Shown: one piece after another, positions 7,692 to 15,901 of the stretch
Numbering within the stretch: position 1 is the stretch's first letter
Layout of the letters: the number at the start of each line of letters is the position of its first letter
Source of the DNA: Egicoccus sp035462025
GTDB lineage: Bacteria; Actinomycetota; Nitriliruptoria; Nitriliruptorales; Nitriliruptoraceae
Reading direction: 5' to 3'
DNA: 33,612 nt
NCBI GenBank assembly: GCA_035462025.1
Contig: DATHUR010000134.1
Location: forward strand, 1-33,612
Program-made: the position numbers and the translations under genes
The notes under the pieces: generated by a model
Database searches by the model: none
What the model was told of the DNA's origin: nothing
Seen by the model: only the letters and a program-made list of their open reading frames with translations

Positions 7692-9776
7692 CTACTCGGC
7701 GGACCCGATGACCACGTCGAACTGCCGCCCGTGGTCATCGACGATGACGCGTCCGTCTCGCAGGTGCAGGTCGATGGTGTCGGCGCCGATGACGAGCCCG
7801 GTCACCGACAGCCGCTCGAACGGCGCGGAGACCAGGGGACGCAGGTGGAGCCGCCGACCGGGCACGTCGGGTTCGAACCCGAACACCGCACGCACCATCA
7901 GCAGCGCGCCCGCGGCCGCCCATGCCTGCGGCCGACAGGCCGTGGGATAGGGCACGGGGACCGCGGTCGAGTCGGCCGCGAAGCCCGAGAACAGCTCCGG
8001 CAGGCGGTAGTTGAACTCCGGCGCCGCCCGCACCAGGCCCCGCATCAGGCGGCGCGCCGCCTGGTCGTGGCCGGTCCGCGCCAACCCCCAGACGGCGATG
8101 GCCGTGTCGTGGGGCCACACCGAACCGCAGTGGTAGGACAGCGGGTTGAACCCGCCGGACTCGGACGACAGCGTTCGCAGGCCCCAGCCCGACGCCATGC
8201 CCGGGCTCGCCAGCCTGCGGGCGACCCAGCCGGTCTCCTCCGCGTCGAGGATGCCCGAGGACAGCAGGTGGCCCATGTTCGACGCGATCCCGTCGACCGG
8301 TCGCTTGTCCTCGTCGAGGGCCACCGCCGGGTAGCGGCCGTCGGCGTCCTCGACCCAGAACGACGCACGGAACCGCTGCTGCAGGTCCGCTGCCCACCTG
8401 CGCCATTCGTCGCCGCCGGGCCGGCCGAAGTGGTCGAGCAGTTCGGCACCGCGCAGCGCGGCGGCGTACGCGTAGCCCTGGACCTCACTGAGCGCCAGGG
8501 GTGCGGTCGCGATCCGGCCGTCACGGAAGCGGATGCCGTCGCGCGAATCCTTCCAGCCCTGGTTGGCCAGGCTGCGACCGCCGTGCTGGACGTACTCGAG
8601 GAAGCCGTCGCCGTCGGGGTCCCCGTGGGCGCGCATCCAGCCCAGCGCGGCCTCGACGTTGCCCATCAGCGGCCGCAGGTCCTCGTCGGGCAGACCGAAC
8701 CTCCACGCCTCGTTGGCCACGATCACGAACAGCGGGGTCGCATCCACGGATCCGTAGTAGACCGACGGGAGGTCGCCGCGGTCGGCCAGCGCGCCGCGAC
8801 GGATCTCGTGGAGGATCTTGCCCGGCTCCTCCTCGGTCTCGGCGTCGAGCTTCCTGCCCTGTCGACGGGCCAGCACGCGCAGGGTCCCGCGGGCGAGCTC
8901 GAGGTCGTAGGGCAGCGCCATGAACGCGGTCCACAGCGAGTCCCGGCCGAACAGGGTGAGAAACCACGGGCTTCCCGCGGCGGCGTAGCGGTCGTCGGGA
9001 GCATCGGGATCGCGCAGCCCGAGGGACGCAAGGTCGCGCACCGAACGTGCGACCAGCCGGCTGAAGTGCTGGTCCGAGCACTCGATGGCCGGCTGCCCGT
9101 CGCCGTCGGATACCGCCCCGATCACGCCCGCCGTCGGGGCCATCGCGTCCGCACCTGCGCCCTCGGGCACGGTGACCTCACCGTGGACGTCGGCCACGGT
9201 CACCTCGAGCACGACCGTGGCTGTACCGCCGGCCGCGACGTCGAGCGGCGTGGACAGCACATCGCCGTCGAGGGACCCGCCGGAGAGCCTGACCCGGGTC
9301 CGTTCCTCGCCACCGTCGCGGTGGAAGGTCACGCTGCCGTCGGCGCCGGGACGCGCTTCCACGGCATCGAGCAGGTGGCCGTGCTTGACCTCGAAGACGT
9401 AGGCGAAGTCGGCACCGACCCGCACGCCGAGCTTGAGCGCGACCGGCTCGGTGCCAGCGTTGTGCACGTCGATCTGTTCGCGCAGGCCGCCCGCGACCAC
9501 CCGCCGTCGGGTGATCGACACGGTCGGGTCGATCTCGGTGTCGCGCGACGGTGGCACGAAGCTGTGGAAGACCGCGCGGTGACCACCGACCGAGGCACCG
9601 GCGAGGTGGACGGGCGGAATGCCGTCGATCAGCAGCTGCAGTCGGTTGAGGAAGCGGGTGTCGCGCACGAACAGCCCGTGGTCACCACCTGGGACGATGT
9701 TGCCGTTGTGTCCGGAGATGACGAACGACTCACCCTGGACACAGACGATTTCACTCAGGGGTCCCAGATCGGGCAC
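7692..9776 (-). CDS. Amylo-alpha-1,6-glucosidase (glycogen debranching enzyme family)
   Basis: A 694-residue protein starting at GTG 9776. Residues of about 10-205 form the GDE_N_bis beta-sandwich domain, with the typical GGDHGLFVRDTRFLNRLQL. Residues of about 225-690 form the (alpha/alpha)6 glucosidase domain: GRDSLWTAFMALPYD near residue 275, VYYGSVDATPLFV, NQGWKDSRDGI, and SYHCGSVWPHDTAIAVW near 550. Members hydrolyse alpha-1,6 branches in glycogen-like glucans or related glycosides in the cytoplasm; there is no signal peptide. It lies 66 bases downstream of the glycosyltransferase at 9843, and the pair is probably co-transcribed. The exact substrate cannot be assigned, since many actinobacterial members are uncharacterised. 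Confidence 0.92.
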   Translation of the reverse strand: MPDLGPLSEIVCVQGESFVISGHNGNIVPGGDHGLFVRDTRFLNRLQLLIDGIPPVHLAGASVGGHRAVFHSFVPPSRDTEIDPTVSITRRRVVAGGLREQIDVHNAGTEPVALKLGVRVGADFAYVFEVKHGHLLDAVEARPGADGSVTFHRDGGEERTRVRLSGGSLDGDVLSTPLDVAAGGTATVVLEVTVADVHGEVTVPEGAGADAMAPTAGVIGAVSDGDGQPAIECSDQHFSRLVARSVRDLASLGLRDPDAPDDRYAAAGSPWFLTLFGRDSLWTAFMALPYDLELARGTLRVLARRQGRKLDAETEEEPGKILHEIRRGALADRGDLPSVYYGSVDATPLFVIVANEAWRFGLPDEDLRPLMGNVEAALGWMRAHGDPDGDGFLEYVQHGGRSLANQGWKDSRDGIRFRDGRIATAPLALSEVQGYAYAAALRGAELLDHFGRPGGDEWRRWAADLQQRFRASFWVEDADGRYPAVALDEDKRPVDGIASNMGHLLSSGILDAEETGWVARRLASPGMASGWGLRTLSSESGGFNPLSYHCGSVWPHDTAIAVWGLARTGHDQAARRLMRGLVRAAPEFNYRLPELFSGFAADSTAVPVPYPTACRPQAWAAAGALLMVRAVFGFEPDVPGRRLHLRPLVSAPFERLSVTGLVIGADTIDLHLRDGRVIVDDHGRQFDVVIGSAE

Positions 9777-9842
9777 GGCGGTTCCTGATCATCTCGTGGT
9801 GGTCGGCGGCGGACGGTGCGGTCGCGGTCGGAGCCTCGGCGG

Positions 9843-10874
9843 TCAGCTCAGGAGTCGCTCGTACAGGGCCACGTAGCGCTCCACCATTCGTGTCGCCGAG
9901 AACTCCGCGGCGATCCTGTCACGGCACGCCTGCGGATCGATCTCGGACGTGGCCGCCGCCGCGTCGATGAAGGCGCGGACGTTGCCGGGGTCGACGAGGT
10001 AGCCGGTCTCGCCCTCGACGATGATCTCGGGTGCGGCACCGCGCCGGTAGACCACGACCGGCGTCCCGCACGCGTTGGCCTCGGCCATGACCAGCCCGAA
10101 CGGCTCGTCCCAACGGATGGGCACCAGCACCGCGCGGGCGCGGCCCATCAACTCGACCTTCTCGTCGTGGCCGACGTGCATGCGGACGTCGACATCGCCG
10201 CCGTGCAGGGCCGGCTGGACGATCGTCTCGTAGTACTCGATCTCGAGCGGGTCGCTGACCTTCATCGCCATGACCAGCGGCATGCCGAGCTGCCGGGCGA
10301 CCTCGACCGCGATCTCGGGCCCCTTGTCGGCGGAGGCGCGTCCCACGAACAGCAGGAAGTCCTCCTTCTCCGACCGGAACGGGTAGCGCTCCATCGCGAT
10401 GCCGTTGTGCACCACGCCGGCGAGCTCGATGCCCTTCGGCGTCCGCGCCGCCTGATCGTGGCTGATCGCGGTCAGCGACACCCGTTCGCTGATCGCCCGG
10501 TACAGCAGTTCGTTGGCCGCGGTCCAGCAGCCGTGCAGGGTGTTCACGACCGGTGGGCCGCCCGTCTGCCCGGCGGCGATCGCCGGTCCGATCGCGCCGG
10601 TGTGGTCATGGACGATGTCGTATCCGGACGTGTCGGCGTACGCCGCCACCGCGTGTGCGGCCTCGTACCAGGGGTTGCCGATGTGCAGCGACGGCGGGAC
10701 GTCGTAGACGCTCTGCAGCCTCGCCCTGGTCACACTGCCACCCGAGGCGTGCAGGGTGACGTCGTGGCCGGCCGCGACGAGTTCGTCGGCGAGTGACGCC
10801 ACGATCCACTCGATGCCGCCGTAGCCACTCGGGGGGACCGCGAACCAGGGAGGAGCGATCTGGAGGATGCGCAC
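9843..10874 (-). CDS. Glycosyltransferase family 4 (GT-B fold)
   Basis: Begins at GTG 10874, with AGGA about eight bases upstream. The 343-residue protein is a GT-B retaining transferase. The N-terminal Rossmann domain carries MRILQIAPPWFAVPPSGYGG, a Gly-rich acceptor-side loop. The C-terminal domain carries LLFVGRASADKGP (K184 is the usual phosphate contact) and WDEPFGLVMAEANACGTPVV, in which E257 and E265 form the EX7E donor-binding motif. It is shorter than glycogen synthases and lacks their KTGGL signature, so it is not a standard GlgA. Its partner is the debranching-type hydrolase downstream. The sugar donor is unknown. Confidence 0.92.
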   Translation of the reverse strand: MRILQIAPPWFAVPPSGYGGIEWIVASLADELVAAGHDVTLHASGGSVTRARLQSVYDVPPSLHIGNPWYEAAHAVAAYADTSGYDIVHDHTGAIGPAIAAGQTGGPPVVNTLHGCWTAANELLYRAISERVSLTAISHDQAARTPKGIELAGVVHNGIAMERYPFRSEKEDFLLFVGRASADKGPEIAVEVARQLGMPLVMAMKVSDPLEIEYYETIVQPALHGGDVDVRMHVGHDEKVELMGRARAVLVPIRWDEPFGLVMAEANACGTPVVVYRRGAAPEIIVEGETGYLVDPGNVRAFIDAAAATSEIDPQACRDRIAAEFSATRMVERYVALYERLLS

Positions 10875-11100
10875 GCGAGAATCCTGTCCGGACGTCGCTC
10901 CGAGGTCGCTGCTCGCCGACCGTCAGCGGTCGGAAGCACCGCGACTCGAACGCCCGGCGGGCGGGACGTGCCGTGCTCGCCGGGTATCGCCTCGTAGAGA
11001 TCGAGCGTATCCCCGACAGCTCCCTCGCCCGCCTGCCGATCGGCCCCCGGACCCGACCGGGAGACGCCTCGAACCCTCCCGAGGGCGGCGTACATGCCAC

Positions 11101-11127
11101 GGGCGCGAGGTCGAAGACCTCGCGCCC
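11101..11127 (-). terminator. Perfect 12-bp hairpin after the chemoreceptor gene
   Basis: GGGCGCGAGGTC at 11101-11112 and GACCTCGCGCCC at 11116-11127 are exact inverted copies around a three-base loop. It begins 41 bases past the minus-strand chemoreceptor stop. No U-tract follows, as is common for actinobacterial hairpin terminators. The rest of 10875-11167 (293 bases), including the region upstream of the glycosyltransferase, shows no gene I can support. Confidence 0.7.
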
Positions 11128-11167
11128 GCGGGCTACGTCGTGCTGTGTCGGCCATCTGCTCCGGCGA

Positions 11168-12745
11168 CTACACCGGGGCCGGCTCGTTGATCGACTGCTC
11201 CCAGCTCTTCCATGCAGCGTCGGCCGGTACGACGGGAACCTGAGGACCCGTCTGGTGCGGAGCCGCGGGCGCCTCGAACCGGAATCGCGACAGCAGTCCC
11301 CGCAGTCGGTCGGACACCTCGGCGAGTTCGCGGGCTGCCTGCTGCGAGTCCTCGACGTAGGAACGGATGCCGTGGTTGATCTCGTTGGTGACCGCCGTCT
11401 GCTCCTCGACCGCCGACGCAATCGTGGTCTGGAACTCGCGGATCCGGCTCATGACCTCTGCGACCTGGCCGATCGCCGCGACCGCCTCCTGCGTGTCCAA
11501 CTGGATGCCCTCGACGCGCTGGGCGATGTCCTCGGTGGCCTTGGCCGTGTCGTTGGACAGTTCCTTGACCTCGTTGGCGACGACCGCGAAGCCCTTGCCA
11601 GCGTCGCCGGCCCGGGCCGCCTCGATCGTGGCGTTGAGAGCGAGGAGGTTGGTCTGCTCGGCGATCGAGGAGATGACCTTGACGAACTCCGCGATGGTGG
11701 CGCCCGACTCCCCGAGCCGCGTCACCGTCTTGGTCGTGGTCCCGACCGCCTCGACGGCACGGCTCGCCACCGTCTGCGCCTCGTTGGCGCTGCTGGCGAT
11801 GTCACGGATCGAGGCCTCGATCTGCTGTGAACCCGCGGAGACGCTGCGGCGCCCATCGCCCGACTGTCCGTCGCTGGAGATCTGGACGGCCAGCGAGTTC
11901 ACGTGTTCGCTGGCCAAGGCCAGACTCTCCGTGGCGGCATGCAGGGTCGAGATGACCTCGCTGGTCGAGTCGAGCGCGGTGTTGACGGACCGGGCCAAGG
12001 TGCCGACCTCGTCGTCGCTGCTGACGTCCAGGCGGCGGGTGAGGTCCCCGTCCGCCACGCCCTGCATGACCTCGCCGGCCGCTGCCAGCGGACGCGTGAT
12101 GCTGCGAGTGAGCCTCCAGCCAATGGTCATCGCCGCGATCCCGATGAGGGCGCAGACGAACACCATGACCGTGAGGAAGTTGCCGGCGACACCGCGAGCC
12201 TCTTCGGTGAGCGCCTGGTTCATCGCCTCTTCCTGGTCGATGAGCACGTTGATGGCACCGAGCCAGTCGACGAACAGCGGCTTGGCCTGTTCGACCAGGA
12301 CGGCCGTGGCCGCGTCGGTCTCCCCCGCACGCTGCAACTCCACCACCTCGTCGACCAGCGGCAGGGTCTCGGCCTCGATCCGTTCGATCTCGGCCATGGC
12401 CGCACGCTCGTCGGCGTTGACGTTGCCGTCATCGGCGAAGAGTTCGGCCATCGGAGCCGCCGATTCGACGTAGTCCTGCGAGAGCGCGTCGATCAGGTCG
12501 ACCTCGGCCTGCAACTCCGCCGGCGTCTTCGCGAGCACGACGTCGCGCAGGGCGATCGCCCGATCGTGGACGCTGCCGCGGAAGTTGATGGCGTAGCGCT
12601 GTTTCACGCTGTTGAGGTCGTTGATCGTCGTCAGGTGACTGTCGATCGTCTGGACCCGCCAGACCCCGATGACGGTGAGCGCGACCATCCCGAGGACGAC
12701 GAGCCCGAAGCCGGACATGAGCCGCCGGCTGATGGTGGTGTTCAT
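11168..12745 (-). CDS. Methyl-accepting chemotaxis protein
   Basis: The ATG at 12745 is chosen because GGGAG lies ten bases upstream and the protein then starts at the first membrane helix. The 525 residues show TM1 at about 12-30, a four-helix-bundle ligand-binding domain (4HB_MCP type, 31-188), TM2 at about 190-211, HAMP at about 212-264 (RPLAAAGEVMQGVADGDLTR), and a cytoplasmic signalling coiled coil with the conserved hairpin tip IAEQTNLLALNATIEAARAG (361-380). The C-terminus ends in a Pro-rich tail without the NWETF-type CheR tether. The receptor would signal through CheA/CheW to flagella; no other chemotaxis gene is in the window. The segment near 288-305 looks shortened compared with relatives (see findings). 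Confidence 0.95.
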   Translation of the reverse strand: MNTTISRRLMSGFGLVVLGMVALTVIGVWRVQTIDSHLTTINDLNSVKQRYAINFRGSVHDRAIALRDVVLAKTPAELQAEVDLIDALSQDYVESAAPMAELFADDGNVNADERAAMAEIERIEAETLPLVDEVVELQRAGETDAATAVLVEQAKPLFVDWLGAINVLIDQEEAMNQALTEEARGVAGNFLTVMVFVCALIGIAAMTIGWRLTRSITRPLAAAGEVMQGVADGDLTRRLDVSSDDEVGTLARSVNTALDSTSEVISTLHAATESLALASEHVNSLAVQISSDGQSGDGRRSVSAGSQQIEASIRDIASSANEAQTVASRAVEAVGTTTKTVTRLGESGATIAEFVKVISSIAEQTNLLALNATIEAARAGDAGKGFAVVANEVKELSNDTAKATEDIAQRVEGIQLDTQEAVAAIGQVAEVMSRIREFQTTIASAVEEQTAVTNEINHGIRSYVEDSQQAARELAEVSDRLRGLLSRFRFEAPAAPHQTGPQVPVVPADAAWKSWEQSINEPAPV

Positions 12746-12870
12746 GTTCACAGTGCTCCCAATCCCTGAAGTGCAGCGAGGTCTCCCAGCACTCCAATCG
12801 CGCAATCGTGTGCGGACTCAAGCGAAGACGAAAATCCGGTGTCCTCCTCGGGGCAATACCTCGCGCTGTC

Positions 12871-12896
12871 ATGTACATTGTGGTTCTATGTATAAC
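12871..12896 (+). promoter_or_regulatory. Probable promoter/operator of the second PadR operon
   Basis: This AT-rich island in GC-rich DNA holds the palindrome ATGTACAT (12871-12878), a related half TATGTATA (12887-12894) and a -10-like TATAAC (12891-12896). The spacing from TATAAC to the GTG start at 12919 leaves room for a short leader containing the strong GAGGAGGG ribosome-binding site (12908-12915). ATGTAC-type repeats are common PadR operators. No good -35 box is visible. Autoregulation is inferred. Confidence 0.45.
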
Positions 12897-12918
12897 ACTA
12901 CGAGTCTGAGGAGGGCCG

Positions 12919-13278
12919 GTGCGCATCGACAAGGACCTCGTGGCGGCCTCCGCCACACCGATGGTGCTCGCGATCCTGACGGAGGGCGAGAACTACGGCT
13001 ACGCCATCCTCAAGCGGGTGCGCGAGTTGTCGGGCGGCGAGCTCGAGTGGACCGACGGGATGCTCTACCCGCTGCTCCACCGGTTGCGCCGGCTGGGGTA
13101 CGTGACCACCGAGTGGCGGACCCCGCCCGAGGGGCGACGCCGCAAGTACTACGCCATCACCGGCGAGGGCGAAGCCGCACTGGCCGAGCACCAACGGCAG
13201 TGGGCCACCGTCACCCGCGCCCTGCGTGACATCTGGGGCGGACCCGGGCTGCTGCCGGCCGTCCCGAGCCCGGCGTGA
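12919..13278 (+). CDS. PadR family transcriptional regulator (short form)
   Basis: A 119-residue PadR protein starting with GTG four bases after a GAGGAGGG ribosome-binding site. It consists of the winged helix (ILTEGENYGYAILKRVREL, then DGMLYPLLHRLRRLGYV, with wing RRRKYYAITGEGEAAL) and a single C-terminal dimerisation helix, so it is the short PadR subtype that lacks the large helical domain seen in the protein at 633. Its stop overlaps the next start as GTGA (13275-13278). It is divergent from the chemoreceptor. It probably represses its own operon, which encodes two membrane proteins of unknown function. Confidence 0.94.
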   Translation: MRIDKDLVAASATPMVLAILTEGENYGYAILKRVRELSGGELEWTDGMLYPLLHRLRRLGYVTTEWRTPPEGRRRKYYAITGEGEAALAEHQRQWATVTRALRDIWGGPGLLPAVPSPA

Positions 13279-14627
13279 CGAGGATGGACGACGTGGAGAC
13301 CCAGATCGCCGAGTGGCGCAGCTACGTGTCGCGCTCCCCCGCCGTCGACGGCGCCGACATCGATGAACTCGAGGCGCACCTGCGCGACCAGATCGCCGAA
13401 CTGCGCACGGCCGGGCTGACCGACGACGAGGCCGTCCTCGTCGCCGTCAAACGCATGGGCGACGTCGACAGTCTCTCGCGCGAGTTCGCCCGCGAGCACC
13501 GCGGTCGGCTGTGGAAGCAGTTGGTGCTGCGGGGCGAGGACGAACCGGCGCGCGACGCCGGTGATTGGCGCACGATGCTGGCGGTCGCCGTCGCCGCCGC
13601 CGTGACCATCCACCTCGTCCGGCTGGCGGCCGGCTTCCCGGAGGAGGTGGCGACCTGGCTGCCCCGCAACGCCGGCCTGTTCGTCCTGCCCTTCCTGGCC
13701 GGCTATTTCGCCCTGCGTCGCGGACTCGGCGTCCGCCAGTGGCTGATCGCCGCCGCCCCGTTCGTCGTGAGCGCGTTGCTGGTCAACCTCTACCCGTGGC
13801 GCGCCGGCTCGAACACCGAACTGCTGGTCGCCGCCCACCTCCCGGTCGCGCTGTGGTTCGCCGTGGCCTACCCCTACATGGGCGGCTCGATCCGCTCGCG
13901 CGAGGCCCGCATGGACTTCGTCCGGTTCACCGGCGAGTGGGTCATCTACTACGTCCTGATCGCGCTCGGCGGTGGCGTGCTGATGGGGCTGACGATGGCG
14001 ATCCTCGAGCCGATCGGTCCCGACCTCGCCGAGCAGGTCATCGTCTGGGTGCTGCCGTCGGGCGTCGTCGGTGCCGTCATCGTCGCGGCCTGGCTGGTCG
14101 AGTCCAAGCAGCAGGTCGTCGAGAACATGGCGCCGGTGCTGACCATGATCTTCACCCCACTGTTCGCGCTCATGCTGACCGTCGCGGCGCTCACCTACGC
14201 CATCAACGGGACCGGCGGCGCGTTCGACCGGGAACTGCTCGGCATCTTCGACGCCCTGCTGGTGGTCGTCCTCGGCCTGGTCCTGTACGCGCTGTCGGCC
14301 CGCGACCCGATGCGACCGCCCGGGCTGATGGACCGCGTGCAACTCGTCGCCATCGCGGCGGCGCTGCTGCTCGACCTGATGGTGCTCGGCGCGATGGTGG
14401 CCCGCATCGGCGAACTCGGCTTCACCCCGAACCGCACCGCCGCGCTGGGTCTCAACCTGGTGCTGCTGGTCAACCTCGCCGCGACCGCCTGGTTGTCGCT
14501 GAGGTTCCTGCGCGGCCAGGTCACCTTCCTGCGTCTCGAGCGGTGGCAGACCGGCTACCTGCCCGTCTTCGCCGGCTGGGCGGCGGCCGTCGTCGCCCTG
14601 CTCCCGCTCGCTTTCGCCTTCGCCTGA
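13275..14627 (+). CDS. Multi-pass membrane protein with permease-prefix domain
   Basis: The GTG at 13275 overlaps the padR stop; an ATG at 13284 is an alternative. Residues of about 1-80 are a helical permease-prefix domain (VETQIAEWRSYVSRSPAVDG and DELEAHLRDQIAELRTAGLT, then DEAVLVAVKRMGDVDSLSRE), a module often placed after PadR genes at the front of membrane proteins. From about residue 95 to the end the 450-residue protein is almost entirely hydrophobic, with around ten predicted helices and few charged loops. The hydrophobic part resembles uncharacterised DUF4153-like proteins, but I do not recognise it with confidence. A transport or membrane-stress role is only inferred from the PadR coupling. 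Confidence 0.85.
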   Translation: MTRMDDVETQIAEWRSYVSRSPAVDGADIDELEAHLRDQIAELRTAGLTDDEAVLVAVKRMGDVDSLSREFAREHRGRLWKQLVLRGEDEPARDAGDWRTMLAVAVAAAVTIHLVRLAAGFPEEVATWLPRNAGLFVLPFLAGYFALRRGLGVRQWLIAAAPFVVSALLVNLYPWRAGSNTELLVAAHLPVALWFAVAYPYMGGSIRSREARMDFVRFTGEWVIYYVLIALGGGVLMGLTMAILEPIGPDLAEQVIVWVLPSGVVGAVIVAAWLVESKQQVVENMAPVLTMIFTPLFALMLTVAALTYAINGTGGAFDRELLGIFDALLVVVLGLVLYALSARDPMRPPGLMDRVQLVAIAAALLLDLMVLGAMVARIGELGFTPNRTAALGLNLVLLVNLAATAWLSLRFLRGQVTFLRLERWQTGYLPVFAGWAAAVVALLPLAFAFA

Positions 14628-14653
14628 CCCGACACCCTGCTCTGGAGGACCCC

Positions 14654-15043
14654 ATGCACGCCGACCCTCGCACCCGCTACCGCGCCGGCCTCGGGCTCGC
14701 GCTGCTCGCCTCGCTGTTCATGCTGTGGCTGATCCCCGCCGTCGGCATCATCGGTGTCGAGGGCGACGGCTTCGACCTGGTCTACCTCGGCGTCCTCGCG
14801 CTCGGGATCGGCGGCGCGGTCGTGGCGCGTCTGCGTCCCGAGGGCATGGAGCGCGCGATGCTCACGATGGTGGCGGCGCTGGCCGTCATCGCCGTGATCG
14901 CCCTGGTGGCCGGCAAACACCGCTCACCCGCCACCTCGGTGCTCGAGGTCCTCGGTCTCAACGGCATGTTCGCGATCCTGTTCGGCACGGCCGCCTGGCT
15001 GTTCCGCTCGGCCGCGCAGGCGAGCCCGACCGTCCGCGGCTGA
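14654..15043 (+). CDS. Small four-helix membrane protein, unknown function
   Basis: ATG at 14654 with GGAGG (14644-14648) six bases upstream, 26 bases after the preceding gene, so it is very likely the third gene of the PadR operon. The 129 residues form about four hydrophobic helices (near 12-32, 42-60, 70-92 and 103-118) joined by short loops. I recognise no family. It may be an accessory subunit of the protein encoded upstream; that is inference from position only. Confidence 0.75.
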   Translation: MHADPRTRYRAGLGLALLASLFMLWLIPAVGIIGVEGDGFDLVYLGVLALGIGGAVVARLRPEGMERAMLTMVAALAVIAVIALVAGKHRSPATSVLEVLGLNGMFAILFGTAAWLFRSAAQASPTVRG

Positions 15044-15061
15044 GCGGGACGGGGGCTCAGC
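15039..15061. terminator. Hairpin between convergent genes
   Basis: GCTGAGC at 15039-15045 and GCTCAGC at 15055-15061 are perfect inverted halves around a G-rich nine-base loop. The element overlaps the stop of the upstream membrane-protein gene (15043) and lies 12 bases beyond the stop of the opposing DUF305 gene (15073). It could stop transcription from both sides. There is no U-tract. Confidence 0.5.
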
Positions 15062-15072
15062 GGGCCCGCCGG

Positions 15073-15663
15073 TCAGCCTGACGGGCAACTGCGGGCGGCG
15101 GGTTCGGAGTACTCGGGCACGGGACGGGCCTGCGCCTCCTCGGGCGTCTTGGCCGCGCCGTTCTCCTCGATGTCCTTGATCAGCCAGTCCATCTCGTAGA
15201 TCTCGCGGCGCTGGGCCTCGCTGATCTCGACGGCCAGCTCACACACCCGGACGTCGAGCAGTTCGGCCCGCTCGGAGCGGGTGATCGCCAACGAGTGGTG
15301 CGGGATCATCCCACTCATGAATGAGCGGTCCTGCACGGTCACCTGGCTGCGGTCGAGGGCGGCCCCGCCGGCGAACAGCAGCAGGCTGACGACCACGACG
15401 GCGATGTTCGCCTTCGTGTTCTTGTACATGTTGAGCATCCAGGCCAACATGACCAGGCCCATCGTCCCGCCCATGGTGATCGCCATGAAGATGCGGCTCT
15501 GGCTGAACCTGACGTGGCTGAACTCCCACGACGCCACGAACATGACGAAGTACATCACGACCATGCTCGTGAGGAGCATCGCCGCGAAGCGCAGGTACAT
15601 CCCCATGTCGTGCGACTCGTGGCCACCCTGCTCGTGCCCGTCGTGGTCCTTGTTGTTCGCCAT
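15073..15663 (-). CDS. Membrane protein with three TM helices and a DUF305 domain
   Basis: ATG at 15663, with AAGGAG eight bases upstream; 196 residues. The N-terminus is rich in His, Asp and Met (HDGHEQGGHESHDMGM, His at 7, 10, 15 and 18), a possible metal-binding tail. Three hydrophobic helices follow (about 22-45, 57-79, 86-104). The C-terminal part is DUF305-like, with SGMIPHHSLAITRSERAELL (MIPHH at 119-123) and a conserved helix ending DWLIKDIEENG. DUF305 proteins are usually secreted and several are linked to copper or other metals; the fused membrane anchor places the domain outside the cytoplasm if the topology is as drawn. It is divergent from the secreted protein at 15902. A metal role is inferred. 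Confidence 0.85.
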   Translation of the reverse strand: MANNKDHDGHEQGGHESHDMGMYLRFAAMLLTSMVVMYFVMFVASWEFSHVRFSQSRIFMAITMGGTMGLVMLAWMLNMYKNTKANIAVVVVSLLLFAGGAALDRSQVTVQDRSFMSGMIPHHSLAITRSERAELLDVRVCELAVEISEAQRREIYEMDWLIKDIEENGAAKTPEEAQARPVPEYSEPAARSCPSG

Positions 15664-15901
15664 GGGAACGACTCCTTGCTGATGATTGCCCGTCATTCCC
15701 CAGCCTGACGGTGGCCACGACGTCCGGCCCGTCGGTACTGGCGACCTTTGGCCAGCCGATCCGCGCGAACGCCGGGCGTGACCTCGCCGGTCGTGGCTCG
15801 TTGGACTCCGCGCGGGCCCTGGGAGGTGGCCCGCCGCCACGGCGCACGCGGTCGCTGCCGGCCGGGTGGGTGGCGCCGCCGCACCTGCGAGGAGAGACGT
15901 C

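Noticed and set aside
7731..9788. 685-codon open frame on the plus strand opposite the debranching enzyme gene
   Set aside because: It is a mirror of a gene with clear GDE_N_bis and glucosidase motifs and shows no domain of its own.
10875..11100. Short open frames between the glycosyltransferase and the chemoreceptor terminator
   Set aside because: All are Arg/Pro-rich with no ribosome-binding site or family likeness. The stretch is best read as an intergenic upstream region.
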